In this document: one piece after another, positions 1 to 9,200 of the stretch
Numbering within the stretch: the stretch's first letter is position 1
Layout: every line of letters starts with the position of its first letter
DNA from: Oscillospiraceae bacterium
GTDB lineage: Bacteria > Bacillota > Clostridia > Oscillospirales > Ruminococcaceae
Assembly (NCBI GenBank): GCA_021201235.1
Contig: JAJQFI010000025.1
Location: 1-64,000, forward strand
Length of the DNA: 64,000 nucleotides
Reading direction: 5' to 3'
Notes under the pieces: model-generated
What the model was told of the DNA's origin: nothing
What the model saw: the letters and a program-made list of their open reading frames with translations, nothing else
The model's database searches: none
Made by a program: the position numbers and the translations under genes

Positions 1-3000
1 TCACGGAAGTGACAAGCGCTGTCTCGGTGTCGGTTCCGCCGCATACCTCGCAGGTAAACTTGGCGGCTACGGTGTAGGTTTGCTCTGTTTCAGACCATGT
101 CCAAGTCCATTCGGGCTCGCCGTAGGTGTGGTCGATCATGTCAATCTCTTCTGTGTAGCTGTCATCGCATCTCGTACAGGTGTAAGTCATGACACCCGTT
201 TCGGTGCAGGTCGGCCCCTTGGTGACTTCGGATTCGTAATCATGTCCGAGAGCTTCGGTTTCACTGTCGGTATAGGTGTCACCGCACTCGGAGCAGACAT
301 AGGTCGTGTAGCCGCCCTCAGTGCAGGTTGCAGTGGTTTCGGTCGGGACGTAGTTGTGACCGGTGGCGTCAACGGTTATAGTCTCTCTCGAAAGCTCTTC
401 GCCGCAGACTGAGCAATAGACGACTGATTCATAGGAGCCGTCTTCGGTGCAGGTCGCCGCTACTTCGTTCTCGGTGACGGCTTCGCCCTCGGTATGAGCT
501 ACCATCGGGAGCTCTACGGTCTTGGTATCACTGTAGGATGTGCCATCCATATCGACAACTGCCGTGTAAACTGCGCTTCCGGTTGCGGTGCAGGTAGCAT
601 CAGTCGTCTCGGAGGTTACCGTTGCGTCGGCTGTCTCGGTGTGAGAGGAATCGTTCTTGCAGGTGAAGGTTGCGGTTGCTGTGCTGTAGTCGTCCGACCA
701 GGTCCAGCTTACGTTTGTGCTTTCATAGGTCTTGGTGATGGTCATGCCGTCAGCGTTGACTCCGACACCGGTAGTTGCGCCTGCCTGAACGTATCCAAAT
801 TCAAAGTCCCAACTGCCAATATCACTTACATCTATTGTGCAGTCGCTTCCGTACGCACTGCAATCAACGATTGCGGTGATAACAATATCGCCTGAAACGG
901 CTGTTGAGGACTGCGGAATCATCGCATTTGCGGAATCGGAGTAATTCATTGCCACATAACCGATATCAACCGTCTGCGTGTACGTTCCGCTTCCCGTTCC
1001 GTCGGAGCCCTTGAGGCTTACAGTCACGCCGTTTACGGTCAGTGTATAGGAAACAGGAAGAACGACATCGTCGCTTGCACTCAGGCTGTACGGAAGAGTT
1101 ATGTCAAGCGTATCGCCTGACTGCGCATAACCCATGAGCGAATAAGCAGAAACTGAAAGTGTAAATGTAGCCGCATCACAGCCATAGTCATGACCGGTAG
1201 CTTCTACGACGGTGTCGTCAAGGGTGATTTCGTTCTCTCCGTCTTCATCGCTGAAGTACTTGCCGCAGTCATCGCAGTACCAGTACTCGGTGTTGCCGTC
1301 CTCGGTGCAGGTGGCATCCTTAGCCGCAACGTGGGTGAGGGTGTGGGTGTGAGAGCCGATGTCAACGGTAACAGTTACCGTTACGTCAGAAGCAGGCATC
1401 TTGAAGGTGTAGGTGCCGTCGCTTGCTTCGGTAACTGTTATTTCATTTCCGTCAGCATCTTCAACGGTTACGGTCGAAACAACATATCCGGTATCAGGTG
1501 TGACGGTAAGTGTGACTGTATTTCCCTCATTAGCAGTCGACATATTAGAAACAACTTCACAATTTTCGGTATCGCTTATTTTGACGTTATAGTCTAACGC
1601 TTCCTCAAATATAGCTGTTATGGTAACGTCGCTTGCGGGCATGGTGAACTCGTAGAAATTATATGTCATAATTCCGCCTGTTCCATCGGAATAAGTGACA
1701 TCCCCTTCGTAGCTATCTTTTAAGGTCAAAGAAACTGCATTGCCCTCTTCGTCAACAACCGAAAGATCCGAGAATGAATATCCTTGGTAGTTGTATACAG
1801 TAACTTTAACGGTATCGCCCTCATCTGCAAGCGAATCACTGACATTAACATATCCTGCATATGCAATGTTTGTGGAAGAAGTTATTGTATATTGCCCGGC
1901 ATACAGATATATTTCCAAATCACAGACTGACATTGCGAAAGTATAGGAATAAGTTGCGCTACCTTCATATGTCTTGTCAATGAAAACATTCCATGAAATA
2001 GTATTGCCCTCGCTGTCACGGCTAAGGACTCTGTTGATTGACATCTCGACCGTTTTGCTACTGTCATCAGGAGCGAAGGTTATAGTAACCTCTTCTCCCG
2101 CTGTCGCTGTGCCGACTACATCATATGTAACCCCATCATCGGCGTAAACAGTGATAGTATGCTCTGTATCGTCATCGCTGAATTCTTCCAGTTTTGCGGA
2201 AACAGTGACATCACTTGCGGGCATGGTAAACTCAAACGTGTAGTAGATACCTTCGCCTATGAGGTCGCCGTTGGAGTCCAACCAACTATAAGCGCCTGTA
2301 CCGGACAAAGTGGCTTCAATGGTATTGCCATTTTCATCAGTTATTACTGCCTCAGAAACTTCATATACGGTTGAATATTCAGGAAGAATACTTACAGTGA
2401 GGTATATAACATCTCCCTCATCATAAACACCGGTCTTTGAAATATAGATATTGGTCTCTTCATCCCAATAATAGCAATTCCAATAGATGCTGCCGTAGCT
2501 CCAGCTCCAGTCGTCGCCGTAAGTTATGTAGTAGCTTCCTGCATAGACAAATATCAGAACATAATCGTCCGGCATGGTAAAGCTATATGTTCCATCACCA
2601 TTATCGGTGTAGCTTGATGAAATATAAGCTGTGCCTCCGTATTCTGTGTTATAATACGGTGTGAGTATCTGCAGATAGATTTCAGGGTGGTTGCTGTCGG
2701 TGGAAACTGAAATGGTAACGGTTTCTCCTTCGTACGCTTCTGTTTTATCCACAGTAGCTGAAAGATAATCCTCACAGCCTGTGCCAATGCTTACTGTAAC
2801 TGAGTGGGCAGTGCTTTCATCGTCATCGTCGTCATCGTCACCGCTCGCCTTAGTCCCCAAGGTCAGATAATCCTCGGGATACAAGCCAAGGGTCGTGCTG
2901 TCATAAACATAGCTGACGGTCTGATTATTGACGGTGAAGGTATAGCCAGTCTCGTCGCTTGCGTCGGCATCATCAGCGCAGACCATGAAGAGCCCGCCGT

Positions 3001-4003
3001 CCTGTCCGACCGAGCCGGTGTCGCTGTTGGTTACGTCAACGAGATAGTTGACACCATCGAGGTAGACGACGTTCCACATGTGCTCCCCTGCACCCGTGCC
3101 GCCGGACATTGTGCCGGTGACGATGATGCTCTCGAGTCCTGCGAGGTCGCAGAGATACTGAAACGCCTTGGAATAGCCCTCGCAGACGACATTAGTCGAC
3201 GTGTCCTGATCAAAGACGTAGACAAGCTGCCAGATGTCGCCGAAATCGGCGCTTGCATAGTCGGTCTCATACGAAACCAAAGAGCAGATTGCTTCCTTGA
3301 AAGCTTCAAGCTTTTCTTCATCGGAGTAGCCCGAGTAGGTGCTTACAAGCGACTGGGCATATGAAGCGGCAGTCTGAGCGGCTGTCACTTTTGATGAATC
3401 AACAGTAGTTGTTGAGCCGCTTGCCTGATAAGCTGATGCTACGGGCATGGTGACAGTGAGAGGCACGGTCATGGTTGTGCCCGAGCCGGAAATGCTACTT
3501 GAAGCTATTTCTACTGATGCTGTCTTATCAAACCAATAGAGCTCATACGGGCAATCATTGAGAAGATAGCTGACTACCGACGTAATATCAAGGGCTGCGC
3601 TGAAAGCAGTTACTGCATCATCGATTGTGCTCACACCAAAATCGGAATAGTCGTATGTCAACGTCATCGCGATGACTGTCGAAGATTCCGCACCGGAGGC
3701 GATGTTCGCAACCGCTGATTTCAGAGCGGTATATACCTCCAGATTTACGTCATCAAGCGCATCCTCGCCGGTATAGGTGGCGGCGAGCATGATTCCGCTG
3801 TTACTGCCGGTGCCGAACAGCTGCTCTATGTATCCTTCGAGCAACTCATCGTTGTCGGCAAGTGACGAAGCGTCAACGGTCACAGACTCGCTGACGGTGT
3901 ACTCCGCCACGCTTTCCATGTCGTTTGCAAACAGCGACAGAGGCAGAACCTCAAGCATCATCGCGAGTGCCACGAGCAAGGACAAAACTTTTCTTAACTT
4001 CAT
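1..4003 (-). CDS. Secreted transglutaminase-fold surface protein with divergent InlB-type repeats (3' end outside window)
   Basis: The frame is open from an ATG at 4003 to the window edge, so at least 1334 residues are present and the C-terminus is missing. Residues 1-27 (MKLRKVLSLLVALAMMLEVL start) form a signal peptide, and GGAAGG lies about 10 nt upstream of the ATG. A transglutaminase-like domain at about 200-340 keeps a Cys-His-Asp triad: C274 in VVCEGYS, H308 in GEHMWN and D323 in YLVDVTNSD. After an Asp run near 375 come several repeats ending in TMPASDVTVTA-like strings, typical of divergent InlB B-repeats. The last 300 visible residues are Cys/His-rich modules of the form ATCTEDG...CxxCG...GHxY, resembling zinc ribbons. 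In this family such domains act in peptide bond chemistry or adhesion outside the cell. The substrate is unknown. Confidence 0.8.
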   Translation of the reverse strand, partial: MKLRKVLSLLVALAMMLEVLPLSLFANDMESVAEYTVSESVTVDASSLADNDELLEGYIEQLFGTGSNSGIMLAATYTGEDALDDVNLEVYTALKSAVANIASGAESSTVIAMTLTYDYSDFGVSTIDDAVTAFSAALDITSVVSYLLNDCPYELYWFDKTASVEIASSSISGSGTTMTVPLTVTMPVASAYQASGSTTTVDSSKVTAAQTAASYAQSLVSTYSGYSDEEKLEAFKEAICSLVSYETDYASADFGDIWQLVYVFDQDTSTNVVCEGYSKAFQYLCDLAGLESIIVTGTMSGGTGAGEHMWNVVYLDGVNYLVDVTNSDTGSVGQDGGLFMVCADDADASDETGYTFTVNNQTVSYVYDSTTLGLYPEDYLTLGTKASGDDDDDDDESTAHSVTVSIGTGCEDYLSATVDKTEAYEGETVTISVSTDSNHPEIYLQILTPYYNTEYGGTAYISSSYTDNGDGTYSFTMPDDYVLIFVYAGSYYITYGDDWSWSYGSIYWNCYYWDEETNIYISKTGVYDEGDVIYLTVSILPEYSTVYEVSEAVITDENGNTIEATLSGTGAYSWLDSNGDLIGEGIYYTFEFTMPASDVTVSAKLEEFSDDDTEHTITVYADDGVTYDVVGTATAGEEVTITFAPDDSSKTVEMSINRVLSRDSEGNTISWNVFIDKTYEGSATYSYTFAMSVCDLEIYLYAGQYTITSSTNIAYAGYVNVSDSLADEGDTVKVTVYNYQGYSFSDLSVVDEEGNAVSLTLKDSYEGDVTYSDGTGGIMTYNFYEFTMPASDVTITAIFEEALDYNVKISDTENCEVVSNMSTANEGNTVTLTVTPDTGYVVSTVTVEDADGNEITVTEASDGTYTFKMPASDVTVTVTVDIGSHTHTLTHVAAKDATCTEDGNTEYWYCDDCGKYFSDEDGENEITLDDTVVEATGHDYGCDAATFTLSVSAYSLMGYAQSGDTLDITLPYSLSASDDVVLPVSYTLTVNGVTVSLKGSDGTGSGTYTQTVDIGYVAMNYSDSANAMIPQSSTAVSGDIVITAIVDCSAYGSDCTIDVSDIGSWDFEFGYVQAGATTGVGVNADGMTITKTYESTNVSWTWSDDYSTATATFTCKNDSSHTETADATVTSETTDATCTATGSAVYTAVVDMDGTSYSDTKTVELPMVAHTEGEAVTENEVAATCTEDGSYESVVYCSVCGEELSRETITVDATGHNYVPTETTATCTEGGYTTYVCSECGDTYTDSETEALGHDYESEVTKGPTCTETGVMTYTCTRCDDSYTEEIDMIDHTYGEPEWTWTWSETEQTYTVAAKFTCEVCGGTDTETALVTSV

Positions 4004-4117
4004 GGTTTCCCATCCTTCCAAAAATTTTTCAGAAAAAAATCTCCTCCGGCGAACCGAAAGAGATTCAAAAGACACACATGACACACTAACCCACACGGCT
4101 CCCCACTTTATGTTGAA

Positions 4118-4146
4118 ATTGTATCATATTATTTGGATGTTGTCAA
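4118..4146 (-). promoter_or_regulatory. Sigma-A-type promoter of the transglutaminase-fold surface gene
   Basis: On the minus strand TTGACA (4141-4146) and TACAAT (4118-4123) are separated by exactly 17 nt and point toward the ATG at 4003. The predicted leader is about 110 nt. Confidence 0.65.
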
Positions 4147-4256
4147 CAGGTTTTTTAATCGTGTCGGATGCCGCATATTCCCGCCATTTCGACAAATAAT
4201 AGCACTAATTGCCACATCCTGTGGCAATCAGAAAACTATCGAAAGGACTGATTCCA

Positions 4257-4339
4257 TGAAAGCGACAGGAATTGTTCGGAGGATTGACGATTACGTTATA
4301 ATAAGACCAAGTCGGAACCCCTCGGCGGCGTTTCATTGA
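4257..4339 (+). pseudogene. spoVT: 5' fragment of spoVT (first 12 codons), truncated
   Basis: Positions 4171-4290 match 18876-18995 without gaps. The match covers the leader, the inverted repeat ATTGCCACA-N3-TGTGGCAAT (4208-4228), the Shine-Dalgarno and the codons for MKATGIVRRIDD. Homology stops right after GACGA (4286-4290), and the frame then runs into unrelated sequence and ends at 4339. The fragment lacks nearly all of the AbrB domain and the whole GAF domain, so it cannot work as SpoVT. The missing 3' part of a spoVT copy begins at 23423 with the same GACGA. Confidence 0.8.
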
Positions 4340-4440
4340 TTTTGTCTGAGGATTTGGAATTGGTGGCGAGGGAGGATGGACTGGATGTACATAAGTGATG
4401 TGGAGGAGGTGAAAAACTCGTATATTTGCATATAGTTAAT
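4291..4440 (+). other. Gene-remnant stretch downstream of the spoVT fragment
   Basis: Right of the spoVT break an open plus-strand frame with no start of its own ends in ...LVAREDGLDVHK and a stop at 4396-4398. It looks like the tail of a lost gene. A strong Shine-Dalgarno-like GGAGGAGGT (4402-4410) follows but leads only into a very short frame. I read this as mobile-element debris at the left edge of the inserted segment; the parent family is not recognised. Confidence 0.35.
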
Positions 4441-4481
4441 GAAAAATGCCCGTTATCGGTTTGATAGCTGATGACGGGCAT
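4441..4481 (-). terminator. Intrinsic terminator of the AlbA_2-type regulator gene
   Basis: The arms ATGCCCGT (4446-4453) and ACGGGCAT (4474-4481) are complementary. On the minus strand they are followed by a TTTTTC run, just after the stop at 4488. Confidence 0.6.
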
Positions 4482-4487
4482 AAATAA

Positions 4488-5981
4488 TTATTCTTTTGGT
4501 GCGACGAATTTGTATTTGCCCTTGCCTTGACCGCTGACGGCTTCAATTAACTCTGCTTCTTTCAACTTCTTTATCAAATCTCCTGCCGGAGATGATGTTA
4601 TCCCCGCAAGTTCCATAATGTCGGCTCTTGCAAACGCCAAATCAAAGCCAAACTCGCGAAACAGTTTTATAACCGTTTCTTTCGTGGATTTTTTGGCTTT
4701 CAAGCTCCAAAGGAGTGTTTCAAACAACTGGTTTTCGCCCAAAACAACTGGTTTCTGACTATCAAACAACTGGTTTTCATCCTCAACCGCCGAGTTATCG
4801 GACGTATCCAAAGGAACCGTAAGGCGGAAAATATCTCCTTCTTCAAGAATAGGCTCGCCACCTGAGTATATTTTCGTGTAACGATAAAGATTTCTTACTC
4901 CCGAGCCCAAGCCATCAGCATAGCCTATATTGATAAAGAACTTTGCCAAAATCGGATTTTTAGGATACGGAGTGAAATCCTCTAATTCCAGTCTTCCGAT
5001 ACGCTGTGTCCGATTCCAGTTTTCCGTATAGATTTTGTCGTTTTCAATTACTAATTTTGCCGGAAAAGCACTGCCAAAGTCACGGTGTACCAGGATATTA
5101 CTTACAATTTCTCTTGCAATCGCACTCCTGACGCTTATATTGACATTATCAATCAGGAAAAACCTGTCGTCCGTATGCTTCGAAATGAACTGCATCAAAA
5201 TATCATAACTTTCAATCAGGTTGTTCTCCACGATCAAGCGATCGTCATAGCGGTCAAAATTTTTCACACGATATATTGCATCCGTACGATAGCCCGGTAC
5301 ACAAGACTGGATTACCTCCAGTTTTCCGAAAAGCAATATGCAAGCCATATTGAAGCCTTCTTCGCCGGTAACTCGATTCCTCTCATACAAGCCTGCGCTT
5401 TTCAACAGTTCCATGTCATCCATGTTCTTCCACGGATGATTCTTGTCACGATTGACTGCCATCTGTCTTGCTTTTCCGATTAAATCCACACAGAGGTCGC
5501 TCATTACCGCATAAGGGAAAATTTTGCGTTCAAGATATGTTGATGACTTACGATTAGAAATATTGGCAACCAAATCAGCAGAAACAGAGACGTCTTGATC
5601 CGCATCCTCGTTGCGGTCAAAAATCTTACGGTCACAGAATTCTATCTGTGAACTGACCGGCACATACACCCAAAGCACAATCTTTCCATCGTATTCCATT
5701 TTCTCAAGACTCAGATAGAGAGAAGGGCGTATCTTCTGTGAATTATTCAGCACATTTACGAAGTTTTTCTTCATATTGGAGACACAACTCGGATTAACAC
5801 CGATAACAATTCCTTGTCCGTCTACTTCCCTGATGCCTAACAATATATACCCGCCATAACGATTCGAAAAAGAGCACACGGTCTCAAAAACGCTGTTATT
5901 CAAACTGTTTGTACATTCTTTAAATTCTACCGTAAAGCCTTCGCCTTCGTGCAACAGTGATTCCAATTTTTCACGAGTCAT
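4488..5981 (-). CDS. AlbA_2 (Schlafen-like) DNA-binding / ATP-binding regulator
   Basis: This 497-residue protein has the architecture often annotated as an RecG-like ATP-binding or putative DNA-binding domain protein. The N-terminal AlbA_2 domain (about 1-130) starts with EGFTVEFKECTNSLNNS and contains YGGYILLGIREVDG. A central HATPase-like region (about 240-390) includes REIVSNILVHRDF and YADGLGSGVRNLYRY. A winged-helix-like tail (about 430-490) follows a spacer with three copies of an NQLF motif. The ATG at 5981 has GGAGGT 6 nt upstream. Such proteins are mostly uncharacterised transcription regulators, common on accessory elements. A palindrome right after its promoter suggests autoregulation. 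Confidence 0.75.
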   Translation of the reverse strand: MTREKLESLLHEGEGFTVEFKECTNSLNNSVFETVCSFSNRYGGYILLGIREVDGQGIVIGVNPSCVSNMKKNFVNVLNNSQKIRPSLYLSLEKMEYDGKIVLWVYVPVSSQIEFCDRKIFDRNEDADQDVSVSADLVANISNRKSSTYLERKIFPYAVMSDLCVDLIGKARQMAVNRDKNHPWKNMDDMELLKSAGLYERNRVTGEEGFNMACILLFGKLEVIQSCVPGYRTDAIYRVKNFDRYDDRLIVENNLIESYDILMQFISKHTDDRFFLIDNVNISVRSAIAREIVSNILVHRDFGSAFPAKLVIENDKIYTENWNRTQRIGRLELEDFTPYPKNPILAKFFINIGYADGLGSGVRNLYRYTKIYSGGEPILEEGDIFRLTVPLDTSDNSAVEDENQLFDSQKPVVLGENQLFETLLWSLKAKKSTKETVIKLFREFGFDLAFARADIMELAGITSSPAGDLIKKLKEAELIEAVSGQGKGKYKFVAPKE

Positions 5982-6026
5982 GTTCTACCTCCGCACACTA
6001 ACGAGTAACATTAGTCATCTCTTGAC

Positions 6027-6067
6027 ACCATTAATGGTATTATACCCGCTTTTACGGCTGAAGTCAA
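6027..6067 (-). promoter_or_regulatory. Promoter and candidate operator of the AlbA_2-type regulator
   Basis: On the minus strand TTGACT (6062-6067) and TATAAT (6039-6044) are spaced 17 nt. The perfect palindrome ACCATTAATGGT (6027-6038) directly abuts the -10 box on its downstream side, a position suited to repressor binding. Whether the adjacent regulator binds it is inference. Confidence 0.55.
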
Positions 6068-6108
6068 TATTCTAAGGTGTTATTAAGTGACGTCATTCTT
6101 TTCTGCAC

Positions 6109-6264
6109 CTACTTATAACTCCCCTGTTCCTCCCTCTCGATCCGTATATCCCTCAGGGTTTTACCCTGATAGGTCCAATACGCGGGTCCGGCAAGAGTGT
6201 GATTGGATTCGTCAAAATGAAGGCGACCAACCGTTAAAGTCAGCCGCCTATAAAGACATCTTTT
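6109..6264 (-). pseudogene. Unrecognised C-terminal coding fragment
   Basis: Between the regulator and the large adhesin the minus strand holds an open frame of about 50 codons. It has no start codon and ends at a TAG at 6109-6111. It reads protein-like (LTVGRLHFDESNHTLAGPAY, then WTYQGKTLRDIRI), with mixed hydrophobic and charged residues. I do not recognise the family. It is probably the tail of a deleted gene, but a chance open frame cannot be excluded at this length. Confidence 0.3.
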
Positions 6265-6266
6265 AA

Positions 6267-9200
6267 TTATCTTCTCTTCGCCGAGGCAACAGCGAGTGCA
6301 GCTACCACCATCGGAAGAATCGACAGCGCAATTCCCGTTTTCGGATTGCTTTCCGTCTCGGAAGCTTCTGCGGCTTCCCCATCCTCTTCCTCATCGGTAT
6401 TCGTCGCCTCTACGGGTTCCTCGATTTCTACCACAGGCATGTGGGTGTTGGTTATCGTGAACGAGCCGTTGCCGCCGGTGACCGTCGCCGTGTATTCCGC
6501 CGGGACATTCAGCTCCGCAACGGTGTAGCTATACGCCGCTGTTCCGTTGTAAACAGGAAGATGCGTGAAGCTTGCGGTCCAGTTGTTGGCTTCCGAAAGG
6601 GTTATCGTCCTGCCGGTTGCTACACCGTCCCGATAGAGCGCAATGGTTACGCTTGCGGGTCTCACGCCGTCGGCATCATTGTCGTCATTCCAGACCTTCG
6701 TAACTCCGATATTGGTATAAGCCTGCGAAGGCTCAACATGCGGAGTGTGGGAGTTGGTCACGGTAAACCCGTTTTCGGCATCACCGGTAATGGCGCTTGT
6801 GTAGCCCTCGACCTTGACTTCCTCGAGGGTATATTCGATTTCCGTACCCTCGTTCCAGTAAACCGGCAAGTCGGTGAATGTGTACTCCCAGTTGTTGTCT
6901 TTGGTGAGGTCGGCAGTATAAGTTTTGCCATCAGAACCGGTCAAGGTGACGGTGATGCTGTCGGGGCGTACTCCGTCGTAATCTCCCGCATCGCTCCAGA
7001 CCTTGGTAACAGAGACTTCGGTCGTATAAGGAGTATGGGAATTGGTTATCTCAAAGCCGGTTGCAACATCACCGACAGGGTCGCTCGCCGTGTATCCGCT
7101 TGGAACACCGGTCTCTTCAACGGTATATGAAACCTCATACTGCGTTCCGTTGACTGTCTCATATGTCGGAAGCTCTGTCCATGTATAGGTCAGGGTATTC
7201 GCGGAAAGCGTCTGCGAATCAACCTTGGTCTCAACGCCGTTTACCGTCTTGTAAAGAGTTACGGAGTAATCTTCGCGCAAGCCATCCTGATTTTCTGCAT
7301 CATCCCAGACCTTGTTGACTGTGACTTCGGTGGTTATCTGAACGTTCGTAAAGTCGTTGCCGTTCTGCTCCGGCGTGTAACCGCTTACCGCAACTTCCTT
7401 CACAGTATACTTATACGCATGCCCGTCGGTCAGGTCGTATTTATCCAATCCGGTGAATTCATATGTGGTTGTGCCGTCAGAAAGCGTGACGTCGTCAATC
7501 TTCGTGCCGTCCCGATACAGTTCAATCGTGATGTCGGGATGAGTCGTGCCGGCGGGGTCTATCCAAGTCTTAGTGCCGCTAACGAAGATAGTGACCTGTT
7601 TGATGGTGTTGGTGAAGTCATAACCTGTTGAAGTTTGCTTAGATTCCGATGTGTAATCGGAAAGCTCGCTCTCAACTACCTTGTAGGTATAAGTCTTGCC
7701 TGTCGAGAGGTCATACTTGTCGAGATTGCTGTATGTGTAGGTGTTGCCGCTCCACGATACGGTTGCGCTGACTTCATCCCAGTCGCTGTCGGTGGGATTA
7801 TCTGCAGTTGTTCTGCACAGGGTCAAAGTTATCTCGGTGGCATTATCATGCGAAAGACCGCCGTCGACCCATGTCTTGGTACCACTGACGGAGATGGTTA
7901 CCAGCGGTGGCTCATAGGTGTTGGTGATAGTATAACCATCGTCGACATCGCCGGTGATGTCACTTCTATAGCCGTTGACGGTAACCTCTTTGACACCGTA
8001 AGCTATCGGGTCGCCGTTTTCGTCGTTTACGGGAAGGCTCTTGAAGCTACCTGTCCAGTTGTTGCCGCTATTCAACGTGATTGTCTGGGTAGAATCGGAA
8101 CCGTTCTTGGTAAGAACCACGGTAATTTCACTCGGACGGGCGCTGAGATTATTGTCGTCGCCAACCCAAGCCTTGGTGACTTCGACTTCGGTTGTCTTGA
8201 AACTATAGCTATTGGTTATGGTATAGTTATTCGAAGAATTGCCTTCACCACTGCTTGTGTATACCGATGAAACGCCGTCTTCTTCAACAGTATAAACTAT
8301 CTTATTACCGTTAGTATCATACACATCAAGATCGGTGAATGTATAACTCCATGTGTTGTCGGCAGTCTCATTCGCATCGGTCAGGTCAACACTCGCAATC
8401 TTACTGCCGCCTGCAAGAAGGTTTATGGTGATTGAAGTACGGGTTTTATCCCTGTTTCCACCATCATCCCAAACCTTGTAAACCGTGATTGATGTCTTGG
8501 CAACATTGGTCACTGCAACAGTATTGTTACTGTATCCACTGACTTCACCATTGGCGATTGTGATTGTCACGTCAGCCGCCGCTGTGTAGCCGTCGGGTAC
8601 ATCCGTCTCGGACAAGGTGTATGTGCCGTTGTATTCAAGACCTGTGAACTCGCCTGTGTTTGCACCGGTAATCTTGACGGTCTGGGCAGAACCTGCTGTG
8701 CCGTTTGCAGGCGTGAGAGTAAACTCAGCTACCAAACTGTCAATATCAGTTCCGCTCAAAGTGTTGCCGTCTGCATCTGCATAGGACTTGGAAACTGTGA
8801 GAGTTGCGGTCTGCGGAGCGCTGCTGTCTACCTCGTTGTAGACGGTCAGTGAATCGTTCTTGACGTTGTTCAGCGAAATTACGCCGCCTGAAACAGTGAA
8901 CGTGACTGTATTTCCCGAAGTCAGATAGCCACTCGGAGCCGCAGTCTCGGTGAGGGTGTAGCTTCCGTCCGGCAAACCATAGAAGACCATCGCACTGGTT
9001 GTAGTGGTAAAGGTCAGGCTATAGCAGTCGGCACTCAGGGTGAAGTCACCACTGGCGGAGATATTCTCAAGAGAAGTATTTGCCTTGAGGGTAAACTCAG
9101 CGCCCTTGAGCTGAGTTGAGCCGCCGTCGGCGTACATGTTGATAGTAAGTGAGTTGGTAGTGGTGTTTTCGATTGTGATGCTTGCGGTAAGGGTGTTGTA

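Noticed and set aside
80-895. Plus-strand Cys-rich open frames opposite the first surface protein
   Set aside because: They are reverse-strand shadows of the repetitive surface gene and have no ribosome-binding sites or family match.
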